Source: Melaminivora jejuensis (GTDB lineage Bacteria > Pseudomonadota > Gammaproteobacteria > Burkholderiales > Burkholderiaceae_C). Taken from it: a stretch of 64,000 nucleotides of DNA. The stretch covers positions 2,418,001 through 2,482,000 of the forward strand of contig NZ_JACWIJ010000002.1 in NCBI RefSeq assembly GCF_017811175.1. Reading direction: 5' to 3'. The stretch's first letter is position 1. The number at the start of each line of letters is the position of its first letter. Position numbers and translations under genes: made by a program. The notes beneath the pieces are model-generated. The model had not been told where the DNA came from. It was given only the letters and a program-made list of their open reading frames with translations, and ran no database searches. This document shows, piece after piece, positions 39,780 through 48,948 of the stretch.

Positions 39780-39825
39780 GGCCAGGCCTTTGCTGGACAA
39801 GCGCTGCAAGCTATTGAAAACGAAG
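39780..39825 (-). repeat. Dispersed short repeat between amn and the exported-protein gene
   Basis: GGCCTTTGCTGGACAAGCGC, then TGCAAGCTATTGAAAAC, is a reverse-orientation core with the A/T arm. It lies between convergent genes and may help terminate transcription. Confidence 0.7.
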
Positions 39826-39853
39826 CGTCTTGCAGGGCTGATACGCCAGGGCC

Positions 39854-42391
39854 TCACGGCAGCGGCACGATGGCCAGCGCCTGCACGCCGGTAGGCAGGC
39901 GCAGCAGCAACTGGCCGCTGCCATCCACGGCCCAGCGCTGGCCATCGGCAAACAGCGCCGCCAGCCCAGGCTCCAGCCAAGTGCTGCGCAACTGCGGCTG
40001 GGGCAGCAGCGCCCAGGCGCCTGCGCCCTCTGGCAACTGCACCTGCAGCGCCCCCTCGGGCGCCAGGCCGGCTTGCACCTGCGCGCCGGGCAGGAGCTCG
40101 TGCAGCACGGCGCGGGCGCGGGCGTAGTCGGCCAGCGCCCAGGGCAGGCGCTGCGCGTGCGGGCCTTGCAGCACCAGCGTGCCGTCGGCGTCGGCATCGA
40201 GCCAAGCCGGCGCGGCTGAAGCGCCGGGCTGCGGCGCGCCCGATTGCGCCAGCAGCGCCGGGCGCAGCACCCAGCGCGCACCGTCCAGGCGCAACACCAG
40301 CACCCCCTCGGGCGTGAGCTGCACGCTGGCCTGGGGCGCGGCAGCGGCCAGCGCCTGCACCAGGCCCGGCCAGTCGGCCACGCTGGGCGCCAGCGTCAGC
40401 ACCAGGCCCGAGTGGGCGATCTGCACCAGGCCCTCGGGCGTATAGCCCAGGCCATCGGGCCGGCGCACGTCGATCTGCACGGCAGCCAGCGGGGCCAGCG
40501 CCGCCGTCCATGGCCCCAGGCGCCACAGCATCAGGCCGTGGCGGTCGAACTGCACGCTGGCGGCGGCCCCCGGCGCCAGCGCCAGCGCCTGGGCCAGGGC
40601 GCGGGCGTGCTGCTGCAGCACGGCGGGCCAGCCGGCAGCGCTGGCCGGGACATTGCCGGCCTCGCGGGCCTGGGCTGGCGGCTGCGCACCTGCCGCACCT
40701 GCTGCCAACCGCGCCACCGCACCCTGCAGCTGCACCGGGGCAGCGGCAAAGCGCACCTGCGCGCCCAGCTCGGGCAGCGCCAGCGCATCGCCCGGCGGCA
40801 CATCCGTAGCGCCAGATGGGCCGGCACCGCCTCCAGCAGCGCCGACCGTGCCCAGCTCGATGGCGCTGACCCGGCCCTGGCCGTCGATGCGCAGGCGCTC
40901 GCCGGCCAGCAGGCCGCGCGCGTCCAGCTGGGGCAGCTGGCCCGGCGGCGCCAGCAGCGCACCGGCCAGCACACCGCTGGCCAGCGGCACGCCCTCGACG
41001 CGCGTGCCGGCGCTGGCGGCGCGCAGCAGCACAGCGCCGGCCAGCACCAGCGGCTGGCCGGCGCAGCTGGCCGTCAACTCGGCCCAGCCCTGCAGCACGC
41101 GCAGCACCAAAAGCGCCTCGCCCTGGTGCAGCGCCACCTGCAGTTGCGTGCCTGGCAGGGCGCGCACGGCCAGCGCCTGGCCGTTGAGGGTCAGCGCCAG
41201 CGCCACCGGCGTGCTGCCCGCGCCCGGCAGCACCAGCGTGGCGCCCTCTGCACCCGGGGCGATGACGATGGGCCGTGACGGCTCGGTGAGCTGCACGGTG
41301 CCGGGGGCGGTGATGTGCAGCTCGGCTGGTGCGGGGGGCTCCTGGGGGTCGGGCGGTGGAGGTGGAGGTGGAGGTGGAGGTGGAGGTGGAGGTGGTGGGG
41401 GTGGCGGTGGCGGTGGTGGTGGGGGTGGTGGGGGTGGCGGCGCAGCCACTGTGACCAAGCTGCCAGAGCCCCTGATTTGGCCGTTGGCAGCCAGGTCGTT
41501 GTCTCCTTCCTCCCCATCCTGGATGGTCAGCACGATGGTGTTGCCGCTGATGGCAGCGCCACTGAGCGGATACCAATGCCCTGCCGCATTGCCAAAAGTT
41601 GATCCGTACTGCCAGTATTGGGCGCCGGCAGCAAGGCTGGGCCAAGTGATGCGGATGGTCGCCGTCTCACCGGCTGCACAGCCATCCAAGATGAAGCTGA
41701 ACAAGTCACTCACCGACGTCACCCCTGCCGGCAAGGAATCAGCGATGGCGTTGGCCTGGAACTGCGCGGTACTGAAATAACAGCCACCATTTGCACTGCT
41801 CACCAGCACCTGGGCTGTGCCGCCACTGCTCAATGGCAAAGCAGCAGTGGGGTTGGCTGCCCAGGCGCTGGCAGCCGATCCGCCACGCACCAGGCGCAAT
41901 GCCTGGATCGCAGTCTTGGCAGCCGGCAGGCTGTCGCCCTCGGCAAAGTCAACACTCCAGGCTTGATCAGGGATGGACTGATAGCTGGTGCTGCTCCAGT
42001 AGCGACCGATGGCGCTGGCAAACACTGCAGCGTCAATGGCAGGGGTGGCGCCGGGCAGCGCCAGCGATTCCAGCTCGGTGCGGTTGGGCACGCGCCAATC
42101 TGTGTGGCCCAGGTGGGCAGCGGTGTTGGCCTGCTGGGCGGCGGCTAGCGCCTGCGCCCAGGTCAGCGCCGTGGCATTGCCGCTGCAGGTGCCGCCCGAG
42201 CGCGCCTGGCCCCAGGCGCAAGCATCCCACGCGAGGGCAGTGGCGCTGTCGGCCACGGTGGTGTCGGACTGCTGCGTGAGCGCAGCTGCGCAAGGGGTGG
42301 CGTACAGCAGCCACAGCAGCGCGGCGCAGGGCTTGAGGTGTTTTTCAGTCCTGGCGCCCACGAGGCAAGCGCCTGCAGCTCTGTTTTTCAT
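39854..42391 (-). CDS. Exported DUF1566 / choice-of-anchor U-like protein with a 30-proline tract
   Basis: 845 aa. A signal peptide ends near CAALLWLLYATPCAAA. A DUF1566-type domain (about 60-165: TALTWAQALAAAQQANTA, DWRVPNRTELESLALPGA, YWSSTSYQSIPDQAW) is followed by a choice-of-anchor-like domain (CYFSTAQFQANAIADSLPAG, DGEEGDNDLAANGQIRGSG). Then come 30 consecutive prolines (41351-41440) and a long Ala/Leu/Gln-rich C-terminal half without recognised domain, with many short beta-like repeats. No sortase or lipobox signal. Role unknown; probably periplasmic or surface-exposed. It is the last of three related exported genes on this strand. Confidence 0.75.
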   Translation of the reverse strand: MKNRAAGACLVGARTEKHLKPCAALLWLLYATPCAAALTQQSDTTVADSATALAWDACAWGQARSGGTCSGNATALTWAQALAAAQQANTAAHLGHTDWRVPNRTELESLALPGATPAIDAAVFASAIGRYWSSTSYQSIPDQAWSVDFAEGDSLPAAKTAIQALRLVRGGSAASAWAANPTAALPLSSGGTAQVLVSSANGGCYFSTAQFQANAIADSLPAGVTSVSDLFSFILDGCAAGETATIRITWPSLAAGAQYWQYGSTFGNAAGHWYPLSGAAISGNTIVLTIQDGEEGDNDLAANGQIRGSGSLVTVAAPPPPPPPPPPPPPPPPPPPPPPPPPPPPPPDPQEPPAPAELHITAPGTVQLTEPSRPIVIAPGAEGATLVLPGAGSTPVALALTLNGQALAVRALPGTQLQVALHQGEALLVLRVLQGWAELTASCAGQPLVLAGAVLLRAASAGTRVEGVPLASGVLAGALLAPPGQLPQLDARGLLAGERLRIDGQGRVSAIELGTVGAAGGGAGPSGATDVPPGDALALPELGAQVRFAAAPVQLQGAVARLAAGAAGAQPPAQAREAGNVPASAAGWPAVLQQHARALAQALALAPGAAASVQFDRHGLMLWRLGPWTAALAPLAAVQIDVRRPDGLGYTPEGLVQIAHSGLVLTLAPSVADWPGLVQALAAAAPQASVQLTPEGVLVLRLDGARWVLRPALLAQSGAPQPGASAAPAWLDADADGTLVLQGPHAQRLPWALADYARARAVLHELLPGAQVQAGLAPEGALQVQLPEGAGAWALLPQPQLRSTWLEPGLAALFADGQRWAVDGSGQLLLRLPTGVQALAIVPLP

Positions 42392-42401
42392 AGTGGCGCC
42401 T

Positions 42402-43939
42402 TTATTTTGTTTCGAAAATCTCGATGTTGATGGCCCCGGCGTTGCTCACGTTGCCGTCCGGGTCGGTGACATCGAAGGTGAGAACGTCGGAGCCGACGAA
42501 AGTGGTGCTGAACGGCACGTAGCACCAGGTCATGATCCAGTTGAAGGTCGTGCGCAGGCTCCCGGGCTTGTCCCAGCCCGCCCTGGGGGGTTGGGGTTCA
42601 TCACCGCCTGCAGGTCGGGCTGGCTGTCCTGGACGACGACGGTGGCTGCGGCGGCCTGGGTGCCGACCTTGACCATGCCGCTCTGGGGCAGCAGGTAGTC
42701 GAAGCTCAGGTCTTTGCTGGCAAAGCGGATCGCCTGGTGGCCGTCGGGGGTGTGGTAGGACACGTAGTCGGTGATGAAGCCTTTGCTGGGGTAGGTGAGG
42801 ATGCGGAACGTCGGATAGGGCCAGGGGTCGCCCTGGTGCCAGGTGTCTGCAATCACCGGGTCGGTGTCTATGTCCATCGCCATGAAGGAGATGGGGATGC
42901 AGGCGGCCTTCCAGGGATGCTTGATGGGCTGGTCGAGGGCCACGGGCGCCGGATCCAGGAAGATGGTGAACTCGGCGCTGGCCGTGTCCTGCCCGCCGTT
43001 CGCCGTGCCGCCGTCGTCGTGCAAGGTGACGCGCACGCGCGCCAGCCCGGCAGAGGAGTACCACTCCTCCATCAGTTCCCCCGGTCTGATGGATCGGGAT
43101 CGATGCGGTGCTGGATGGTGAACGTCAGGTCGCCCGTGGCCAGATCGAGGGCGGGCGGCGTCTCGAACTCCAGCGCCTTTGGATCGCCGGACTGCAAGGG
43201 CAGCAGCTCGACGGTGGCCGTGAGGTGCTGCCCGGCCTCGCGCATCGGGCCTGGGCTGATGCCCGTGGCCCAGCCAGGGTAGATGCGCGGGCCGGGCCGG
43301 TCTTCGCGCGGCACCACGATGTTGGCTCCCAGGGTGATCAGTGGTGCCACGTTGGCTACCCGCGCGACGTAGCGCGCCGGGTATGTTTGCGTGGCACTGC
43401 TGCGCAGCGTGGCGCCGTCACTGAAGTTGACAGCCCAGGCCTGGCCGCCCGGTGCCGCGTCACTGCTCCAGTAGGGGGCGCTGGCAGTGGCAGGGAAATA
43501 ATCGCCATCGATGGCCAGGCCGCTGGCGCCGTGGTGCACGATGGACAGCAACTCGCGCCGCGTGGGCAAGTACCAGCCGCTGGCGATGCCGCAATGGCTG
43601 TAGCTGGCTGCAGCGCTGGCGGCATCCATCCAGCCCTGCGCGGCCAGGGTTTCGGCAGACCAGACCAGGCCGGTGACATGGTCAGCCACGCAGTCGTGGC
43701 TGCCCGCTGCCGTGGCCATGCCCAGCGCATCAAGGGCAGTGAAGTCAAAGCCGGCAGCACCAGCGCCCACCTTGGGCAATTGGCCGGCAGCCGCCTGGGC
43801 ATCGCGCCCCTGGCTGCCATCCTGTCCGGTGGCGGCAGCGGAGCAAGGAATCATGGCCGCCGCACTGGCGCAGCGGTTCTGGCCAGTGTCATTGAGTTGA
43901 GCCCCCCGCCAGCAGGGGCAGCAGGGCCAGGGCAGCCAT
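42402..43939 (-). CDS. Exported DUF1566 protein, tandem paralogue A (several frameshifts)
   Basis: About 513 aa after three single-base corrections: CCCCCC at 43902-43907 (joins signal peptide [15 protein letters not shown] to LNDTGQNRCAS), CCCCC at 43078-43082, and GGGGGG at 42585-42590. The protein has a DUF1566 domain (SHDCVADHVTGLVWSAETLA, WYLPTRRELLSIVHHGASG, YWSSDAAPGGQAWAVNFSDG), then LDLATGDLTFTIQHR, then an unassigned C-terminal block (IKHPWKAACIPISFMAMDID, TYPSKGFITDYVSYH, CYVPFSTTFVGSDVLTFDV) ending SNAGAINIEIFETK. This block is closely matched by the upstream paralogue. Function unknown. Confidence 0.7.
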
Positions 43940-43964
43940 GCAGCATTGAAGGCTTTTTTGGACT

Positions 43965-44012
43965 CTACCCCTTATGCAGCAAGGGTTGAAAGCTATATTT
44001 TTGATAGCCATC
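43965..44012 (+). repeat. Partial dispersed short repeats between the tandem paralogues
   Basis: TATGCAGCAAGGGTTGAAAG (tail part) and TTTTTGATAGCCATCAGATG (core part) occur in swapped order, ending at the stop codon of the upstream paralogue. Confidence 0.5.
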
Positions 44013-46391
44013 AGATGACCTCGAAGATTTCAATGCTTACCGATGCGGGCGCACTCTCGTTGTCATCCACGTCGATGACGGTGTAGGTGAAGGAATCGGC
44101 GCCCAAGAAGGTGCTGCTGAAGGGCACGTAGCACAGCGTGGAGACATAGAAGCCCCAGGGGCTGACGACCTCGGCAACAGGCGCGCGGTTGCCCGTCATG
44201 CCGGCGTGTCCTGTTCCTGTCAGATCGTCGCCCAAGGGCACACTGATGCTGGCCTTGTGCATCCTGGGCGGCGCGGCGCGGTAGCTGACCTGGTCTGTCA
44301 GGAAGCCTTTGGAGGGATAGGTCTTGATCTTGAAGTAGGGCCAGTAGCGCTTGGGATAGATGGTGGTGATCATCATGTCCGTGTCGATGTCCTGCGCATG
44401 CATGGAGACGGGTATGCAGGCAGCCTTCCAGGGGTGCTTGATGTTCACGTCGAAGGCATAGGGCACGGGGGAAACCTCGATCTCGAAGCTCTTGACCGTG
44501 GTGTCCACCCCGCCCCTTCGGTGCCGCCATCGTCTTGCAGCGTGACTTCGACACGCACGCGCCCGGCGGACGACGTCCACCAGTAGTGGGTGATGCCGTC
44601 GCTCCAGTGGTCGCCCGTGGGGTTGGGGTACAGGCGGTGATGCACGGTGAACGTAAGGTTGCCCGTGGCCAGGTCGATGGCGGGAGGCTCATCGAACTCC
44701 AGCGTCTTGCTGCCCGGCACGGGCAGCAGCCGCACGGTGGCGATGAGCTGCTGCCCAGCCTCGCGCGTGGAGCCGGCGCTGATGCCCGTAGCCCAGCCGG
44801 GGTAGGTGCGCGGGCCGGGGCGCTCGTTGTTGGACAGCACGATCTCCTGGGCCCCCAGGGTGATGGCTGGGGCCTGGTTGACCTGGCTCGTGACAAGGCG
44901 CACGGCATATGTCTGGCCGACGGGGCTGCGCAGCGTGGCGCCGTCGCTGAAGTTGACAGCCCAGGCCTGACCGCCCGGCGCTATGTCGGCGCTCCAATAG
45001 GGGACGCTGGCAGTGTCCGGGAAGTAGCCGGCATCAATCGCCGGGCCACTCGCGCCGTGATGCACGATGGACAGCAACTCGCGCCGTGTCGGCAGGTGCC
45101 AGCCGCCAGTCAGGCCGCAATGGCTGTACGCAGTGGCAGCACTGGCAGCGGCGGCCTGACTCTGGGCGGGCAGGGTCTGGGCCGACCAGACCAGGCCGGT
45201 GGTGCGGTCGGCCACACAGTCATGGCTGCCCGCTGCCATGGCCATGCCCTGCATATCGAGGGCGGTGAAGTCAAAGCCGGCAGCACCAGCACCTGCCTTG
45301 GGCAATTGGCCGGCAGCCGCCTGGGCATCACGCCCCTGGCTGCCATCCTGCCCGGAGGTAGTGGGCAAGCAGGGGTTCATGGCAGCGCCGCTGGCGCACT
45401 GGCCCTGGCCGGTGTCGTTGAGGCTGGCCGCAGCCAGGCCCAGCACTACCGGCTGGCCAACCAGCAGCGTCACGGTGGCGGGCAAGGAAGTGCCGTTGGC
45501 CGAAGTGGCGGTGAACGTGAAGCTGTCCGCGCCCCAGTGGCCTGCGGCGGGCGTGTAGGTGGCGCTGCTGCCGCTGATGGCCACGCTGCCATGTCCGGGC
45601 GGCGTGGCCAGGGCATAGGACAGGGCGTAGGGGCCACCAGGATTGACATCCTGCGCCACCAGGGCGATGGCCGTGGCTGTGCCGTGGGGCACGTAGCTGT
45701 TGCCCGGCTGGGCCACAGGCGGCGCGGCACGGGCTACGGTGATGGTGGCAGTGGCCACATTGGACGGGCCAAACACGGGGTGGCGCACGCGGAAGGTGAA
45801 GCTGTCGGTGCCCATGTAGCCCGTCTCCGGTGTGTAGGCAACGGCGTTGTATTCGCCAAATACCACGCTGCCATGCGCGGGTGGGGCGACGGGCTCGTAG
45901 TACACGCGCGGGTCGGAGCGGTAGTTGGGGTTGTTTCCTCCCAGGAGCAAATCCGCTGTGGTATTGAAGGGTACGTAGTAGCTGCTGCTGTTGGCCACCG
46001 GCGGCACGGGCGCGTGCATGGTGACGGCAATAGTGGCCGCAGCCGAGGTGCCGTTGACGGTGCTGGCGGTGTAGGTGAAGCTGTCTTGGCCCACATAGCC
46101 ATCTTCGGGCAGGTACGAGACAGACCACACGCCGTTGGTGGCAACGAGCTTGCCCAGCGTGCCATGCAGCGGTAGCGATGCGATGGCGTAGCTGATGGCG
46201 TAGGGGCCGCCAGGCGTATCGTCGGTGCCCGAGAGCCTGAACTCCGACCATCTGTTGTAGGCACTCTGGGCGGTCTGGTCATGGGCGGTGACCTGGGCCA
46301 AGGCCAGCAGCGGCATCGCAGCCGGCAGACACACCAGCCATTGAAGAAGGGCTCTTCCTGCCCAGCAGGCGGTAGATGCTTGCAAATTCAT
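44011..46391 (-). CDS. Exported protein with three cadherin-like (tandem-95) repeats plus DUF1566, tandem paralogue B (one frameshift)
   Basis: About 793 aa after one correction near 44508-44516 (a CCCC-G-CCCC stretch). Signal peptide ends LVCLPAAMPLLALAQ. Three tandem-95/cadherin-like repeats follow, each with GY-G-DSFT(Y/F) signatures: SYLPEDGYVGQDSFTYTAS, AYTPETGYMGTDSFTFRVR, TYTPAAGHWGADSFTFTAT. Next is a DUF1566 domain almost identical to that of paralogue A (WHLPTRRELLSIVHHGASG), then the shared unassigned block (IKHPWKAACIPVSMHAQDID, TYPSKGFLTDQVSY, CYVPFSSTFLGADSFTYTV) ending SVSIEIFEVI. Start ATG 46391 immediately precedes the signal sequence. Probably cell-surface or periplasmic, perhaps adhesion-related (inference). 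Confidence 0.75.
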
Positions 46392-46580
46392 GGTGACGAG
46401 GCTCCCGGCGGGATTGGCGCAAGGGCGCGAATCGAAAGTACCAAAAAGTCTAGGGTTGCCAACAGCCATGCGAGCACCAAAGTTATGGTGCTGCATCCCG
46501 ATTTGGTGGATGGCGTTCCGTTTTCCGTGATGGCGATAGCGGTATCGCATCACTTCATGCAGAAAACTACACTCCGTCCC

Positions 46581-47597
46581 ATGCCAAAAATGCCCCCTTG
46601 TGTGCTGGAGCACTGGTCCTCCAGCAAGGTCGATCCCGCTGCCCGCCTACCGTACTGGCACGACGTGGCGCATAACTGGGTTGATGTGCAGCCTCTGTCG
46701 CCAGGGGTGGAACTCAATGCGTCCTGGTCGCTCCTGCGCGGGCAGGACTGTTTTTTTGGCACCAAGCGCTCAACGGCCTATGAGATGCGCACCCATGCCA
46801 GGCACGTCCCTCCAGGAGAGGACATGGTGGTGGTCTCGCTACTGGAGGCAGGGCACCTGGATTTGAACGCTGCACCGGGCCAGGGCCACCGGGCACGTGT
46901 TGGCACGCTGGGAATTTATGTGCCGCAGCAGGAAGGCTGTTACCGCTGGAGCCAGTACGCGCGCCAGACCTATGTGGCACTGCCGCGCCGTGCCGTGTGG
47001 GAAGCCTTGGGCCAGCAGCCGGGCAACGCGCTGCTCTCGCCCCGGCAAGGAGTGCTCATCTCCATGCTCAGCAGCCACCTCAGCCATCTAGGGCAGCTGG
47101 CACGGGCGCCCGAAGCACTCACTGATGAGAGTTTTGCGGTACTGCTGGATGCGACGCGTGCGCTGGCATTGCTGATGCTGCGCAATCTGGGCCGGCAGGG
47201 CCTGGCCGCAGACTGTCCTGATGGACGCGAGAGTCTTCATGCGGGGCGCCGAGCAGCGGCACTGCGCTTTATGGAGCAACATGCTCACCGGCATGACCTA
47301 GATGCCGCCGCCATCGCGCAAGGCGTGGGCTGTTCACGCACGCGGCTCTATGAAGCGTTTGCCGAGCAAGGCCAATCCCTCATGGATACGCTGCGCGAGA
47401 TTCGATTGCAGCGCGCACACGACATGATCGAACGCAGCACACGCCTGCATGTCGGCTCGACGGCGTGGCAATGCGGATTCGCCGATCAGTCGGCGTTCAG
47501 CAAGCTGTTCAAGGCCCGTTTCGGGTTGGCGCCATCGGACTGGTACCGCAAAAGCCTGAGTGAACTACGCGCCACAAGTAGCGCGCAGGAGAAATAA
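46581..47597 (+). CDS. AraC family transcriptional regulator
   Basis: About 338 aa. The N-terminal region (AraC-binding-like, about 20-190) includes WHDVAHNWVDVQPLSPGVEL and ISMLSSHLSHLGQLA. The C-terminal double helix-turn-helix (about 240-330) shows DLDAAAIAQGVGCSRTRLYE, IRLQRAHDMIERSTRLHVG, and WQCGFADQSAFSKLFKARFG with APSDWYRK, the AraC signature. Start taken at ATG 46581; ATG 46557 is an alternative. It is divergent from paralogue B (190 bp between starts), so it may control the exported-protein genes. Codon use is slightly less G/C-rich than in the flanking genes. Confidence 0.88.
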   Translation: MPKMPPCVLEHWSSSKVDPAARLPYWHDVAHNWVDVQPLSPGVELNASWSLLRGQDCFFGTKRSTAYEMRTHARHVPPGEDMVVVSLLEAGHLDLNAAPGQGHRARVGTLGIYVPQQEGCYRWSQYARQTYVALPRRAVWEALGQQPGNALLSPRQGVLISMLSSHLSHLGQLARAPEALTDESFAVLLDATRALALLMLRNLGRQGLAADCPDGRESLHAGRRAAALRFMEQHAHRHDLDAAAIAQGVGCSRTRLYEAFAEQGQSLMDTLREIRLQRAHDMIERSTRLHVGSTAWQCGFADQSAFSKLFKARFGLAPSDWYRKSLSELRATSSAQEK

Positions 47598-47650
47598 AGC
47601 TATTTTTTAAATAGCTAGGATCGCTTGACTGGCAAGGCTTCCAGGCATTT
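47597..47650 (+). repeat. Dispersed short repeat between the AraC gene and ackA
   Basis: AGCTATTTTTTAAATAGCTA is a self-complementary arm, followed by GGATCGCTTGACTGGCAAGG with CTTG/CAAG complementarity. Two hairpins lie between convergent genes, a likely terminator. Confidence 0.75.
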
Positions 47651-47691
47651 TTCATCCCAAATCGCCCGCCAATTTCCGCCATCGCCTGGAC

Positions 47692-48915
47692 TCACCCAGC
47701 CACAGCCAGCAATTCCTGGGACGCGTCCTGCACCAGCGCCGCCGCCTCGCGCGCGGCCACGCGGCCCTCGTCGGTGGGCACGACCCAGACCTCGATGCGG
47801 CTGTCAGGCGCATGGATGGCGCAGGCGTCCTGCCCGGCGGCGCGGTTGCGCTGCACGTCGATGCGCAGGCCCGTCCAGGCCAGGCGCTGGCACACGTCCT
47901 CGCGCAACTGGGCATCGTTTTCGCCGATGCCGCCGCTGAAGGCCAGCAAATCCATGCCCTGCAGGCAGGCCGTGAGCGCGCCGGTCTCGCGCACCACGCG
48001 ATGCGTGAACTGGGCGATGGCGCGCGCTGCGTCCTGGCTGCCGCCAGCCGCCTCGGCGCGCAGGCGGCGCATGTCGGCAGAGATCCCGGACACGCCCAGC
48101 AGGCCCGATTGCTTGTAGAGCAGCTTTTCGATGCGCTCGCGCGTCCAGCCCTGCTCCAGCAGGTACAGCAGCACGCCGGCATCCAGCGAGCCGCTGCGCG
48201 TACCCATCATCAGGCCGTCCAGCGCGGAAAAGCCCATGGTCGTGGCCACGCTCACCCCGCCCTGCGCGGCGCACAGGCTGGCGCCGTTGCCCAGGTGCGC
48301 CATGACCACCCGGCCATTGCCGCGGATGGTGCGCTGCTGCAGCTCGCCCATGATGTACTGGTAGGACAGGCCATGAAAGCCATAGCGGCGCACGCCCTGG
48401 CCGGTCACCTCGTGCGGCAGGGCAAAGGCGTAGTCCACCTCGGGCATGTGGGCGTGGAAGGCGGTGTCGAAGCAGGCGATCTGCGGCAGCTGCGCAAAGG
48501 CCGTGCGAAAGCGCCGGATGCCCTCCAGGTTGTGCGGCTGGTGCAGCGGCGCCAGCGAATTGAAGCGCTCCAGGCGCGCCAGCACCGCATCATCGACCAG
48601 CACGCTGTGCGTGAACTCGCCGCCGCCGTGTACCACGCGGTGCGCCACGGCGATGAAGGCCGGCGCGTCGGCCAGGCACTGCACCAGTGCGCGCAGCGCG
48701 TCCAGTGCTGCGGCGAACGGGCTGCTGCCCGCCGGCACGCTCAGCGTGCGCTGGTGTTTCTGGCCCTGGTGCTGCCAGCCCATCTCGGGCGTGCCGCCGG
48801 GCTCCAGGCCCTGGATGTTGCCCGACAGCACGTGCGGCTGCACCTCGCCACCCGCCAGCGGGTGCAGCGAGAACTTCAGCGACGACGAGCCGGCATTGAC
48901 GGCAAGAATGGCCAT
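47692..48915 (-). CDS. ackA: Acetate kinase
   Basis: 407-aa ASKHA-fold enzyme interconverting acetyl phosphate + ADP and acetate + ATP. Motifs: ILAVNAGSSSLKFSL at the N-terminus, HRVVHGGGEFTHSVLVDD, phosphate-binding VVMAHLGNGASLCA, GFSALDGLMMGTRSGSLDAG, and LLAFSGGIGENDAQLRED. It is the last gene of the phaC-hyp-fabI-pta-ackA cluster and starts 33 bp after pta. Acetyl phosphate from Pta would be converted to acetate with ATP gain. Confidence 0.96.
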   Translation of the reverse strand: MAILAVNAGSSSLKFSLHPLAGGEVQPHVLSGNIQGLEPGGTPEMGWQHQGQKHQRTLSVPAGSSPFAAALDALRALVQCLADAPAFIAVAHRVVHGGGEFTHSVLVDDAVLARLERFNSLAPLHQPHNLEGIRRFRTAFAQLPQIACFDTAFHAHMPEVDYAFALPHEVTGQGVRRYGFHGLSYQYIMGELQQRTIRGNGRVVMAHLGNGASLCAAQGGVSVATTMGFSALDGLMMGTRSGSLDAGVLLYLLEQGWTRERIEKLLYKQSGLLGVSGISADMRRLRAEAAGGSQDAARAIAQFTHRVVRETGALTACLQGMDLLAFSGGIGENDAQLREDVCQRLAWTGLRIDVQRNRAAGQDACAIHAPDSRIEVWVVPTDEGRVAAREAAALVQDASQELLAVAG

Positions 48916-48948
48916 GTCGTGTTTCCTCCTTGCAATGGGGCGGGCTGC

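Noticed and set aside
41315..41602. Plus-strand Gly/Trp/Arg-rich ORF across the proline tract
   Set aside because: It is the complement of the proline codons; the minus-strand frame has a signal peptide and domains.
38292..41645. An 1117-codon minus-strand frame across amn and the polyproline gene
   Set aside because: It reads antisense through amn and out of frame through the exported gene; composition is repetitive and no domain is visible.
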